Positions 35,443-45,212 of a stretch of 64,000 nt of DNA are shown here, piece after piece (position 1 is the first letter of the stretch; the number at the start of each line of letters is the position of its first letter). This DNA comes from Ruminiclostridium cellobioparum subsp. termitidis CT1112. Lineage in GTDB: Bacteria > Bacillota > Clostridia > Acetivibrionales > DSM-1351. Made by a program: the position numbers and the translations under genes. The stretch spans positions 1 to 64,000 of the forward strand of contig NZ_AORV01000056.1 in assembly GCF_000350485.1 (NCBI RefSeq). Direction: 5' to 3'. The notes beneath the pieces are model-generated. The model did no database searches. It was not told where the DNA came from and worked only from the letters and a program-made list of their open reading frames with translations.

Positions 35443-37284
35443 TTACACCGCAAGTCTCACTGTAATTTCGGTGCCCTTCTTTTCCTCACTGCTTATGCTT
35501 ATAGTACCCCCATGTGCCTGAATAATTTCCTTGGCAATTGAAAGTCCCAGGCCGGTTCCTCCCATATCACGCGATCTGGCCTTATCCACCCTGTAAAACC
35601 TTTCAAATACCCGCGGAAGAGAATCAGCAGGTATACCGATCCCGTTGTCGGCGACCTTAACATAAACATCATTATAAATCCTGCCGATGTAAACGGTAAT
35701 TTCCCCATTTTCAGGAGTATACTTAAGGGCGTTGCTTATGAGGTTTACAAAAACCTGTTCAAGCCTGTCCTTATCACCCTTTATATTTGGTATTACACCA
35801 ATAACATAGCTTTCAAGTTTTTGATGCTTATGTTCGGCCTGCAGGCGCATTCTGTCCACTATATCCCTTACGAGATCCTTTATGGGCACTTCACCCATAT
35901 TCCAGCTGACCTGCTGATTATCGAGTCTGGACAGCTGCAGTAAGTCCTTAACCAGCCTGGTCATCCTGTCGGCCTCGGTATTTATTACATTCAGGAAGTG
36001 TTCGGTAGTTTCCCTGTCGTCCACCGCCCCATCCAGAAGTGTTTCAGAATAGCTCTTTATTGAGGTTATAGGGGTGCGCAGTTCGTGGGACACGTTTGCC
36101 ACAAACTCACGTCTCATATTGTCAAGCTTCTGTTCTTCGGTAACATCGTGCAAAACCACGATAAATCCTTCCGGTCTGCTTTTTGTATCTGTGAATACCG
36201 CAAAGTATACCTTTATGAATAAATCGTTGATCACAGTATCAAATTCTTTAACCGAAGCTTCCTCCAGGTACACTATATTCTCGAGCTGTATATCCAGACC
36301 CACACTGCTTGCAAAATCCTGAAAGCTCTTTTCGGCGATATCATCTCCAAGATACCTTCTGGCTGCGGGATTTATATGAATTACGTTCCCCTTAAGGTCG
36401 TAGGCCAGAACTCCGTCAGCCATATAATTTAATATTGTAACCACCTTGTTCTTTTCGCTGGATATTTCAGATAAGGTATTCTTGAGCTCATTGGCCATGT
36501 AATTGAAGGTCTTTGTGAGATTCCCGATTTCATCCTCGGATTTGACAGCCAGCTGTTCATCAAATTCCCCTTCGGCTATTTTTTCAGCTTTGTGCATTAC
36601 GCTTATTATTGGCGAAGTTATGGTTTTCGACAAAAAGTACCCCAAAAGCACCGACAAAAATACCGCAATAACAGTACTGGTTAATATGAGGTTGTTAAAG
36701 GTTTGTATTATTTGCTCCCAGGCCTCTTTGTTATAAGTAAAGTAAAAAATGAGATCTTTTCTCTCTGAAGGCTCAATGACATATTCAAAATATTCATTCC
36801 CCGCTATGGTTTTAACCAGTTTTTTGTTCAAGATGGGAGCGTCCAGCTGTTTAGCCCACATGGGAAACAGATTGTCGGTGGAGCTGTTGAAAAGCTCATC
36901 GGCAAAGCGTGCGGGATTTTGAAACTGCTCGTCTGTGGAATAAATAATTCCCCTGTTCGGGTCATTATTCTTTCTGGTAATACTTAGATCTATAATTGTC
37001 AGGTTGACATCCGAATTTGTTCTGAAACAATTTATATCATCCCGCCTGTCTTTGAAATAAGTTAAGATGTCCTCATTGGATTCAGGTATGCCCCTCAATT
37101 CCTTCCAGTCTTCGAAACCCTTGTCCATATCTTCCTGGAAATTGTTAAAATAAATCGACTGCAGTCCTGAATTTATTATTATATAAACGACACATACCAG
37201 GATTACACACATGGATATAAATATATAAACAAGTTTCCACTGCAAGCTGCGCAGCAGCTTCATAAATCCTTTCCAGAACTTCAT
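35443..37284 (-). CDS. walK: Sensor histidine kinase WalK
   Basis: WalK (613 residues) controls cell-wall remodelling genes through WalR. In order: first membrane helix (about 15-35), extracytoplasmic sensor region (36-195), second helix (about 196-215), HAMP (about 215-270), PAS domain (about 285-390), HisKA with the phosphorylated His in VSHELRTPITSI (about 398), and HATPase_c with NLISNALKY, DNGIGIP and GGTGLGLSIA. GGAGACAGC precedes the ATG. It follows walR by 97 nt. Confidence 0.96.
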   Translation of the reverse strand: MKFWKGFMKLLRSLQWKLVYIFISMCVILVCVVYIIINSGLQSIYFNNFQEDMDKGFEDWKELRGIPESNEDILTYFKDRRDDINCFRTNSDVNLTIIDLSITRKNNDPNRGIIYSTDEQFQNPARFADELFNSSTDNLFPMWAKQLDAPILNKKLVKTIAGNEYFEYVIEPSERKDLIFYFTYNKEAWEQIIQTFNNLILTSTVIAVFLSVLLGYFLSKTITSPIISVMHKAEKIAEGEFDEQLAVKSEDEIGNLTKTFNYMANELKNTLSEISSEKNKVVTILNYMADGVLAYDLKGNVIHINPAARRYLGDDIAEKSFQDFASSVGLDIQLENIVYLEEASVKEFDTVINDLFIKVYFAVFTDTKSRPEGFIVVLHDVTEEQKLDNMRREFVANVSHELRTPITSIKSYSETLLDGAVDDRETTEHFLNVINTEADRMTRLVKDLLQLSRLDNQQVSWNMGEVPIKDLVRDIVDRMRLQAEHKHQKLESYVIGVIPNIKGDKDRLEQVFVNLISNALKYTPENGEITVYIGRIYNDVYVKVADNGIGIPADSLPRVFERFYRVDKARSRDMGGTGLGLSIAKEIIQAHGGTISISSEEKKGTEITVRLAV

Positions 37285-37381
37285 GCTGTCTCCTTTTATT
37301 ATTTTGACTTGAGGCCCACCCGGACCTCAAGTCAAAGATAAAACACGTACAATAAAATTGTAATTCAAGCAATGCTGTTAA

Positions 37382-38074
37382 TTATTTATTAAAGTAGTAC
37401 CCCACACCGCGCTTTGTCACAATATACTGGGGATTTGCGGGATCAAGCTCCAGCTTCTCACGGACTCTCCTGACAGTGACATCCACCGTTCTGACATCTC
37501 CGTAATACTCATAGCCCCAGACCTTTTCCAGCAGCGACTCCCTTGAAAAGATGGTTCCCTGCTGTGCCGCCAGGAACTTGACCAGCTCAAATTCACGAAG
37601 TGTCAGTTCTATGATTTCCTCTCCCCTTCTGACTTCATAACGGTCGGAATCTATAGTAAGATCGCCGTACTTGTTTACACGGGATTTATCGGCGCTCACC
37701 TGCTCAGCAGGCACAAGTCTTCTGAGATTTGCCTTTACACGGGCCATAAGTTCGCGCGGACTGAAGGGTTTTGTAATATAGTCATCGGCCCCCAGCTCCA
37801 GGCCCAATACCTTGTCGACCTCTTCTTCCTTCGCCGTAAGCATGAGAATTGGCGTTGAGATTGATTGTCTGAGTTTCCTGCACACTGTAAAGCCGTCCAT
37901 CTTCGGAAGCATAATGTCCAGCAGTATCAGATCCGGATTCTGTGAAAGTGCAAGCTCCACGGCCTCTTCGCCATCAAATGCCTCCAGGGTATCATACCCT
38001 TCTTTTTTAAGATTGAATCTCAAAATATCTACAATATTCTTCTCATCGTCTACAATCAATACTTTTTTGCTCAA
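37382..38074 (-). CDS. walR: Response regulator WalR
   Basis: An OmpR-family regulator of about 230 residues: a receiver domain with phosphoacceptor Asp in LILLDIMLPKMDG and TAKEEEVDK, and a winged-helix DNA-binding domain with LTLREFELVKFLA and the recognition helix segment VRTVDVTVRRVREKL. I place the start at the TTG at 38074 (KKVLIVDDEKN follows), with AGGGGTG upstream, rather than the start at 38092. It heads the wal operon. Confidence 0.95.
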   Translation of the reverse strand: MSKKVLIVDDEKNIVDILRFNLKKEGYDTLEAFDGEEAVELALSQNPDLILLDIMLPKMDGFTVCRKLRQSISTPILMLTAKEEEVDKVLGLELGADDYITKPFSPRELMARVKANLRRLVPAEQVSADKSRVNKYGDLTIDSDRYEVRRGEEIIELTLREFELVKFLAAQQGTIFSRESLLEKVWGYEYYGDVRTVDVTVRRVREKLELDPANPQYIVTKRGVGYYFNK

Positions 38075-38128
38075 AAAATACACCCCTAACAAAATTTAAT
38101 CGGTGATTAATCCGAAATATACATTTGA

Positions 38129-38157
38129 ATTATATCACTAAATACATGTAATGAAAA
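38129..38157 (-). promoter_or_regulatory. Putative wal operon promoter
   Basis: On the minus strand a perfect TATAAT (38134-38129) lies 17 nt after TTTTCA (38157-38152). The -35 match is poor, which could mean activation by a regulator. Confidence 0.5.
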
Positions 38158-38228
38158 ATTAATATTTTGCCAATGCTGTAATTTAGACGCAATAAGTCGA
38201 AAAATGTTGCAGAATTGCTGCTGCCAAA

Positions 38229-39377
38229 TTACACCAATTGCTCAGTATACAGCTTGAAATCCAAAACTGCCGTGAGGTAGGAAAGTTGTGCCTGGTCATA
38301 CTGGATCATGGCATTTTCCTTGTCCTCAGCCGCTTTCAAATAATCTACATAGCTTATCATTTCCTGTTTGTACTTCTTGTCAGCTACGTCAAAAAGCTTA
38401 GCACTTAAATCGTATTGAAGCTTTGAAATGGAAATATTATCATATAAATTTAATATTTTTGTATAATCGGTCCTTATCTTTTGCTCTATATTATACTTTT
38501 CAATCTCGATTTGATTTTCCAATTCTTTTGGTTTATCCTGCAGCATTTCATAATTTGATCCGGTATTTCCACGGGTGTAGGACCCGGCATAGGAATCAAT
38601 CTTTGCTTCTTCGATCTGTCTCTGAAGCTGAGCTATAGAATTGCTCTCCAGCTTTCTCTTTTCAGTAAGAGCTTCAATATTTTTATCATTTATTGTATAT
38701 TCATCTATCTTGACTGTTTCTGAATTAAATTGAATCTTTTGCTCCAAATCATAATTAAGCAAGGAATTAATTTTCATTTCTATAGCTGTAAGTTCTGCAT
38801 TCAGTTTACCAAGCTTCTGGTTTGCCAGATCTACAGCGTTTTCACTCTGACCAAGAGATAGGCTGCTTAACTTTCCAAGTTTGACTTTTTCCTGTTCGAC
38901 AGTCAGTTCAATCTTTGCTCTTTCGACAGACTTTCCCTGGGACTCAATCTCATACTGCTTAAAAATATATTGATAATACAACTTTGAAGCATCCGCCTTC
39001 ATAGTCATAACCTTGTTGTTCTTTTCCCATTTAAGCTGTTCCAGTCTGTTTTTAACCTGCAGCGGGTATAATAAAATATTTCTTTTAGTTTCCGCTATAT
39101 CCTTACCCGGGTTTTCATCATACAGCTTTTGACTTTCTGCATTGTCAACCGCATTTTTATAACGCTTTTCCTGAGTTACCAGCTGATTGTCCAGAAGCTT
39201 GATTTCAGGATTTGTATTCATCACTTCTGCAATTAAAGTGTCAAGACTAAATATTTTAGTCATACTTTCGGCACCTGCCGCCTGAACCGGCACGGCAAAG
39301 GGTGTTGAAAACGTGATGCCAAATATCATCAGCCCGGCTATTATGTTTTTCAGTTTTGTTTTTATATTTATTTTCAT
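38229..39377 (-). CDS. TolC-like secreted coiled-coil protein (first)
   Basis: A 382-residue protein with a signal peptide (basic start, hydrophobic core, cleavage after VQAAGA) and long helical coiled-coil segments rich in Lys, Glu, Gln and Leu. Repeated patterns such as LAKQ-type heptads, SLSLGQSENAVDLANQKL and the end segment SYVDYLKAAEDKENAMIQYD (cut short) match the TolC/outer-membrane efflux family. The organism otherwise looks Gram-positive, so an outer-membrane channel is not expected. It lies 22 nt after a second such gene in the same direction and just upstream of the wal promoter. Confidence 0.8.
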   Translation of the reverse strand: MKINIKTKLKNIIAGLMIFGITFSTPFAVPVQAAGAESMTKIFSLDTLIAEVMNTNPEIKLLDNQLVTQEKRYKNAVDNAESQKLYDENPGKDIAETKRNILLYPLQVKNRLEQLKWEKNNKVMTMKADASKLYYQYIFKQYEIESQGKSVERAKIELTVEQEKVKLGKLSSLSLGQSENAVDLANQKLGKLNAELTAIEMKINSLLNYDLEQKIQFNSETVKIDEYTINDKNIEALTEKRKLESNSIAQLQRQIEEAKIDSYAGSYTRGNTGSNYEMLQDKPKELENQIEIEKYNIEQKIRTDYTKILNLYDNISISKLQYDLSAKLFDVADKKYKQEMISYVDYLKAAEDKENAMIQYDQAQLSYLTAVLDFKLYTEQLV

Positions 39378-39399
39378 ACAAACACCATCTTTTCTTTAA

Positions 39400-40725
39400 T
39401 TATTCTAGTATGGCAACATTTGCGCCGTTTACCTGGTAGCCGGGACCAAGCTTGCATGCAAGCTCCTTAAGTCTATAAAAGCAATACGCCGAATCCCGTT
39501 GTGCCTTTTTATATTCTATTTCAGCATTATTTGCCGCATCCTTTGCATTCCAAAGCTCTACAAGGCTTAGCTGCCCTTGTGAATACTTTTTCTCTGCGAT
39601 ATTATAATCAGACTTTTTATTTTGGGAATCGCTTTTTTTGATTTCCAGTTGGCTTTGAACCGACTTTGCATCGGTGTATGCCGCTTGAATATCGCCTGTT
39701 ATATTCAATGTACTCTGTGTTACGGCAAATTCAGAATCCTCCAGCTGCTGCTGAAGATTTGTGCGGGCAAATGTGTATTGTTGCCTTATGTACTTGTCGT
39801 AATATTCCAGCTCTTGTTTATACACATCCATCTGAAGCTTTGCATTTACCACTTCACTTCTTTCTGCAAGAGCCTTATCAAGGTAGTTCTTATATGTATC
39901 CAGCTTATATTCTTTATTCAAACCGGCTTCCTTACCGGTCAATTCTATTGCCTGAGAACGTTCTATGCCGCAGATCTGTTTAAGTACCAATTCCTGATAT
40001 TCTCTGTTTCTTTTACTTTTTTGTAACTGCAGCTTTTTTTTGCTGAGCTCTACCCCAAACTTATATTTATCAAGTTCCGAGACTAACCCTTTTTCATATT
40101 TCAAAACCATACCCGAATACTGCTTTTCCATTGTATTGAGAGAGTCCTCCAGAGATTGGTACAGTTCATTAAAATAAAGCAAGTTATAGTAAGCAGCTTG
40201 AATATCACCCTCAAGCTTTGCCCTGTTTGTGTTATAAGAATCTTTAAGACTCAGCACCTGAAGCCAGGAAGAATAATTTGAAAATGCCCTGCCGTTTAAA
40301 TAATTCTCATAAAGTGTCTGTCTGTAATATGGTGCATCCCCATATTTATCCCTGTATTTTGCAAACAGATCTTCTTCTAAATTGGTCAGATTGTCAGAGA
40401 GTGTCTTTCTCTCAGACAATTTATAGTATTCATCCAGCTCATCCAGCTCACCCTGGGTAACAGCGGTCAACTCCTTAAAGGATTTATCCTCATCTGTCAC
40501 TCTCCACATTTTTTTTATTGATATATCCATTGAAGTTAATTGCGAAGAACTCTCCACTCCCCTTTTTATGGCATCTTCCAGAGACAGCTTTAAGGGTTGT
40601 GAAACATTATTGACATTTTGTTTACCGTCACCATTGTCTGCTGCTACAGATATACCCTGAATGTGGAATGTCAGAGTTAAAATAATCAGCAGACATATAT
40701 GCAACCTTTTGTTTTTATGTATCAA
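39400..40725 (-). CDS. TolC-like secreted coiled-coil protein (second)
   Basis: A 441-residue protein with a signal peptide (about 1-28), then coiled-coil helices of the TolC/OEP type: LSLEDAIKRGVESSSQL at the start of the domain, GDIQAAYYNLLYFNELY and KKYSQGQLSLVELWNAKDA near the end, where TolC proteins have the conserved second helical repeat. No membrane-fusion protein, ABC or RND gene is adjacent. It is upstream of its paralogue, and the gap to the FlaA1-type gene before it is 145 bp. Confidence 0.8.
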   Translation of the reverse strand: MIHKNKRLHICLLIILTLTFHIQGISVAADNGDGKQNVNNVSQPLKLSLEDAIKRGVESSSQLTSMDISIKKMWRVTDEDKSFKELTAVTQGELDELDEYYKLSERKTLSDNLTNLEEDLFAKYRDKYGDAPYYRQTLYENYLNGRAFSNYSSWLQVLSLKDSYNTNRAKLEGDIQAAYYNLLYFNELYQSLEDSLNTMEKQYSGMVLKYEKGLVSELDKYKFGVELSKKKLQLQKSKRNREYQELVLKQICGIERSQAIELTGKEAGLNKEYKLDTYKNYLDKALAERSEVVNAKLQMDVYKQELEYYDKYIRQQYTFARTNLQQQLEDSEFAVTQSTLNITGDIQAAYTDAKSVQSQLEIKKSDSQNKKSDYNIAEKKYSQGQLSLVELWNAKDAANNAEIEYKKAQRDSAYCFYRLKELACKLGPGYQVNGANVAILE

Positions 40726-40870
40726 TCTTCATTGCTGCGCAAACAAAATTGCTTCGCGATCTGTTTTCACCATCACAGCTTTACGCAGCTACCTCCCTTC
40801 CTTTTTTCTTAAGCTTATAATTTCAGTTATAATATAATACTGTGTATTTTTTAATTTGTATGATTTTAGA

Positions 40871-42712
40871 TCAAACAATATCCTTATAATCGTAATTAGG
40901 GACTATTATTTTCATGTAATCCCGGACCTGGTCGGCATTGTTTATAATTATATCTCTCAAACATTCGATTTCACGCCTGAGTATTGCAAGATCCGTATGT
41001 AAAGGCTTGGCCACATATATTTTGTTGTTTTTTGTAGCCTCAATTCCCTCTTCGGCCAGCAGCAGCTCTTCATAGAGCTTTTCCCCGGGCCTCAAGCCTG
41101 TAAATTCAATTTTAATATCCACGTCTGGTTCAAATCCTGACAGTTTTATAAGGTTTCTGGCAAGATCATAAATCTTGACCGGCTCACCCATATCCAGTAC
41201 AAAAATTTCCCCGCCCTTTGCCATAGCCCCGGCCTGAAGCACTAGCTGAACCGCTTCGGGTATTGTCATAAAATACCTGATGATCTCAGGATCTGTGACT
41301 GTAACAGGGCCGCCCTGCTCTATCTGTTTTTTAAACAGGGGGATAACACTGCCGTTGCTGCCCAGTACATTTCCGAATCTGACCGCAACAAATTCTGTTT
41401 TGCTATGTTTTGAGAAAGCCTGAATAATCATTTCGGCTACCCTTTTTGTAGCCCCCATGATATTGGTAGGGTTAACCGCCTTGTCAGTGGATATCATAAC
41501 AAATCGCTTTGCTCCGAATTTATCTGCACATTCGGCCACATTCAGCGTTCCAAATATGTTGTTCTTTATGGCTTCCGTGGGATTGGCTTCCATGAGCGGG
41601 ACATGCTTATGAGCGGCAGCATGGAATATTATATCAGGCTTGTAACCTCTAAATATATTTTCCAATCTTGGTTTTTCCCTGACATTGGCAATGACCGCAA
41701 CAAGATTTAATTCGGGGTGTTTTACAAGGAGCTCATTCTGTATGTCATATGCATTGTTTTCATAATTGTCCAATATTATAAGCTGTTTAGGAGAAAAAGC
41801 TGCTATCTGCCTGCACAGCTCTGAGCCTATGGAACCACCGCCTCCGGTTACCATTACCACACGTTCACTGATAAGGCTGCCAATTTCATTATTATCAAGC
41901 TTGATCGGATCTCTCCCCAGCAAGTCCTCAATATTTACATCACGGATTTTCTGTACCGAAACTGTTTCATCTATTAATTGGGAAAGTGAAGGCAAAATTT
42001 TCACCTTACATTTGGTGTTGGAGCATATGCTAAAAAGTTCATTGATGGTTTTAGGTGATGCAGAAGGAATAGCAATAACTATCTCATCAATATCCTTCTC
42101 CTGAGCCACCCTGACAATATCGTTTCTAGTACCCACAACAGTGACTCCATTGAGCTTTTTACCCTGCTTTCCACGGCTATCATCAATTATTGCCACCGGT
42201 GTACTCTTCAGTTCGGGATGAAGATGAAACTCGTTTATAAGTGAGGCACCTGCATCTCCAGCACCAATAAGAAGAATTTTTTTATTATTTCTGATCAGGA
42301 TAACTTCGCCTCTTATTATACGTCTGAAAACACGGTATCCAAGCCTCAGGGCGCCAATTGAAAAACAATCTATAAAGAATGTAATTATGAATATACTTCT
42401 GGGCACATGTGTTTGGGTTAGAAATACGTATCCAAGCATAAATGTATTACTCAGGAACGATGCTATTATAATATTCATCAGTTCATATATTCCGGCATAT
42501 TTCCATAAGCTGTTGTATAATTTAAATATGTAAAATGCTGCTATTTTTATAATTGTAGCTATTAATATAAGATGCGGTATTTCTTTTATAAACTCTGACG
42601 AAATATTTCCAAAGCTCAACTCAAATCTCAAGAAATATGCAAGTAAAAGAGAAATATTTATCAAGATTATATCCAGTACTATTAAAAACAATACTCTTAC
42701 TTTGTATATCAT
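40871..42712 (-). CDS. FlaA1/PglF-type membrane nucleotide-sugar 4,6-dehydratase
   Basis: The 613-residue protein has four N-terminal membrane helices (about 5-120), a first Rossmann-like domain (LLIGAGDAGASL, about 145) and a catalytic SDR domain with VTGGGGSIGSELCRQI (about 285) and the MISTDKAVNPTNIMGATKR catalytic stretch. Relatives such as PglF and CapD convert UDP-GlcNAc to its 4-keto-6-deoxy form for surface glycans. An in-frame Tyr/Lys replaced by Thr-Asp-Lys is the family norm. It is separated from Wzz by a terminator at 42788-42819, so it likely has its own control. Confidence 0.92.
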   Translation of the reverse strand: MIYKVRVLFLIVLDIILINISLLLAYFLRFELSFGNISSEFIKEIPHLILIATIIKIAAFYIFKLYNSLWKYAGIYELMNIIIASFLSNTFMLGYVFLTQTHVPRSIFIITFFIDCFSIGALRLGYRVFRRIIRGEVILIRNNKKILLIGAGDAGASLINEFHLHPELKSTPVAIIDDSRGKQGKKLNGVTVVGTRNDIVRVAQEKDIDEIVIAIPSASPKTINELFSICSNTKCKVKILPSLSQLIDETVSVQKIRDVNIEDLLGRDPIKLDNNEIGSLISERVVMVTGGGGSIGSELCRQIAAFSPKQLIILDNYENNAYDIQNELLVKHPELNLVAVIANVREKPRLENIFRGYKPDIIFHAAAHKHVPLMEANPTEAIKNNIFGTLNVAECADKFGAKRFVMISTDKAVNPTNIMGATKRVAEMIIQAFSKHSKTEFVAVRFGNVLGSNGSVIPLFKKQIEQGGPVTVTDPEIIRYFMTIPEAVQLVLQAGAMAKGGEIFVLDMGEPVKIYDLARNLIKLSGFEPDVDIKIEFTGLRPGEKLYEELLLAEEGIEATKNNKIYVAKPLHTDLAILRREIECLRDIIINNADQVRDYMKIIVPNYDYKDIV

Positions 42713-42767
42713 TTGCCAAACTCCATTCCTTGGATTTCATCAACTTACTTTATTATAACAGTAAATC

Positions 42768-42819
42768 AGGTTTGAGTGAAGTATATCAAAAAAGGCTTGA
42801 GTCTTATCAACTCAAACCT
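42768..42819 (-). terminator. Terminator after wzz with a third repeat arm
   Basis: On the minus strand AGGTTTGAGT (42819-42810) pairs with ACTCAAGCCT (42802-42793, one G-U) and is followed by TTTTTT. A further arm ACTCAAACCT (42777-42768) is perfectly complementary to the first arm, so two exclusive hairpins are possible. Confidence 0.75.
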
Positions 42820-42863
42820 TATAAAAACTCATAATTCTTTAACTATATTTCTCCTAACCCAAA

Positions 42864-43937
42864 CTATGCTTTCTTAAACCAATACTCCCTAATTAAAGCT
42901 ATTCCACATGCAAGCATACCACCTAGAATCAAACCTATAGCAGCATTACGAGCATTACTTGGACTTGTTTTCTGAGTCGGTGCCACCGGCGGAGAGGGTA
43001 AATAAATACTTGTTTCAACGACACCTATCAGGCTTGAATCAAGTTTAGCTTCTTTCCCTGTTTCATAGTATTTATCTATAGCTTTTTTCTCAATATCCAG
43101 CTGCGTAAGATTTTCAATATCAGTCCTGATAGTATCCTCAATGGTATTTATTTCCTGATTTTTTAGAATAATATCATTTTCAATTTTTGTATAATTGGGA
43201 TTAATAATATTTTCAAGGACAACAAAATCCTTGGTATTTGTCACCTGGCTCATAGCATCCTTTTGATTAATTGTTTCAGGAGTTTTTGCCAGAAGCTCTT
43301 CATTTTTCTTTAAAATCTCACGGGCACTCTTCAGTAAAATATCCTGAGAGTTCTTGTCAACCTTGAAATGGTTAATATAATAATTAATTGCTCTTTCCTT
43401 GGTCATAACATCTGCAAACTCAATATAATTATTGTACAGGACCTGAGCTAGTTTCTGTGCTTCTTTTGGCTCATCTGCCGACACTGTCACCTCAAAGCTG
43501 TTCTGGACAATATCTGTCGAATTTGCAGCGACTTTACCTATAGATATTTGCTTCTTTAAATTTTCAAGGGTCACATTACTATATTTCATGTCCTTTATTG
43601 TTTTTAAAAGAACATCATTACTGGTAATTAAATTTATGTATTGTTCATTAGTAGTAATGGGTAACTTGTATTCTCCGTATCTTGTATTATATGTCTCAGG
43701 CATGCTTATAACTATATTCAGCTTTGCATCATAAACAGGTGATAGTATAAACATGCTGAACAGACCTGCCAAAATAGCACCTATAAGTGCAATGCTTACT
43801 ATCATAATCTTGCGCTTCCATAAAGCCATAAAGAGTTCTTTCAAATAAATTTCATTCTGTTGGTTAATACTCTGACTGTTAACGTTCAGTTGATTTTCAA
43901 TCATATTAATACTTGCATGACATAAAAAACGCCACAT
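42864..43937 (-). CDS. Wzz/CapA-type polysaccharide chain-length regulator
   Basis: About 357 residues with the polysaccharide co-polymerase layout: an N-terminal helix (about IMIVSIALIGAILAGLFSMF), a large extracytoplasmic domain with coiled coil, a Pro-rich segment (YLPSPPVAPTQKTSP) and a C-terminal helix. No tyrosine-kinase domain is attached and none is adjacent. It sets chain length with the Wzy polymerase. The start at 43937 follows AGAAAGG; a later ATG (MIENQ) at about 43904 is also possible. Confidence 0.88.
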   Translation of the reverse strand: MWRFLCHASINMIENQLNVNSQSINQQNEIYLKELFMALWKRKIMIVSIALIGAILAGLFSMFILSPVYDAKLNIVISMPETYNTRYGEYKLPITTNEQYINLITSNDVLLKTIKDMKYSNVTLENLKKQISIGKVAANSTDIVQNSFEVTVSADEPKEAQKLAQVLYNNYIEFADVMTKERAINYYINHFKVDKNSQDILLKSAREILKKNEELLAKTPETINQKDAMSQVTNTKDFVVLENIINPNYTKIENDIILKNQEINTIEDTIRTDIENLTQLDIEKKAIDKYYETGKEAKLDSSLIGVVETSIYLPSPPVAPTQKTSPSNARNAAIGLILGGMLACGIALIREYWFKKA

Positions 43938-43976
43938 GCATTCCTTTCTCAAATTTAATTTTTTATTTTCAATTAA

Positions 43977-45212
43977 TTATTTGACTGTATTCCTATTATG
44001 CCATAGATAATCAGTATACGCCACACTCATAAAATACCAAAAGACTATCTGTAGGACATCAAATATTTGTACGGTAACACCAACTATGATAAAAGCTATT
44101 TGTGTCATTAAAAGAAACAGTAGAAAATTATTCTTCTTGTTCTGAACATATACAATAAATATTCTATACAGGTTTCGAATAAGAAAACAAACAAGGAGGC
44201 TTAATCCGACTATTCCGTAATTGAAAATATATTGTAGGTACAAATTATCCAAAATATAATCGTCACTTTTAATAATTCCATTCCCAAATATGAAGTTATC
44301 TGATATTAACTTGCCAAGGCTTTCCCAAATTGCCGTTCGTTCTCCCAATGTGGTAAGCGCACTACCCAATGATTTAAGTCTTATAGAAAAAAATAAATTT
44401 GAATTATTTGAAACAACAATACCTGCTAAAACAATCAAAATACCTATAACAGCGATCTGTTTAATAAACGCCATCCCATAATTATTAAACATCTGAAACC
44501 CCAATGCAATAATAAATAGTATTCCACAAGTAAATAGCGCTGTTCTCGATCCGGAAAAGTATACTATTCCTCCACATTCCAAAAGTAACATAACCTTGAG
44601 TAAAACTCTTACATTTGACAAGTATATATATATAAATGTAATTGATATCCATATACCTAAAAAGTTAGGATTTCTAAAAGGCCCGACTATTCGGTTATAG
44701 TACTGAAATATATTACCGGATTTATTCATTTCATAAAGTTCTCTTAGAACAGGCTTTAAAGGTAAGTTAAAAAGCTCAACTACTATAAATGGAATTAACA
44801 ATAGTAAGATAATAACAATACACCTTGTTATTATGTCATTAAAATTAATGTTCCTCTGTTTGTTCTTTTCAAATAAATTATAAAAGTAATTATGTATAAT
44901 CACCCACTCTATCGTTCTTATTATTTCAGTGAACTGGCGCAAACTCGAACCATACCCGTTTATCCAGGATACTAATATCCCCATAAAATTTAAAATCAGG
45001 ATAAAAGCAAAATATTTTGACGTGTTTGTTATTACAAATGGGTATCGCTTTTTCAATATTAATATTGAAATGTACCCTATCAATGTAAAATCACAAACGT
45101 ATAACGCCACCGAATAACCTATCGATTTTGATGGGAATGGGAAAAAAACAAGTATTAGAAAAAGATAAATTAATTGATGGTAATCAATTTTTTTATTCCC
45201 AGCTTCTATCAT
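43977..45212 (-). CDS. O-antigen polymerase/ligase-like membrane protein (Wzy candidate)
   Basis: A 411-residue protein with about 10-12 predicted membrane helices and a periplasm-side loop GSRTALFT / LGERTAIWESLGKLI typical of the Wzy_C/O-antigen ligase fold. It should join repeat units of the exopolysaccharide on the outer face of the membrane. Its ATG lies inside the last 20 bases of the upstream glycosyltransferase gene, implying coupled translation. Confidence 0.85.
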   Translation of the reverse strand: MIEAGNKKIDYHQLIYLFLILVFFPFPSKSIGYSVALYVCDFTLIGYISILILKKRYPFVITNTSKYFAFILILNFMGILVSWINGYGSSLRQFTEIIRTIEWVIIHNYFYNLFEKNKQRNINFNDIITRCIVIILLLLIPFIVVELFNLPLKPVLRELYEMNKSGNIFQYYNRIVGPFRNPNFLGIWISITFIYIYLSNVRVLLKVMLLLECGGIVYFSGSRTALFTCGILFIIALGFQMFNNYGMAFIKQIAVIGILIVLAGIVVSNNSNLFFSIRLKSLGSALTTLGERTAIWESLGKLISDNFIFGNGIIKSDDYILDNLYLQYIFNYGIVGLSLLVCFLIRNLYRIFIVYVQNKKNNFLLFLLMTQIAFIIVGVTVQIFDVLQIVFWYFMSVAYTDYLWHNRNTVK

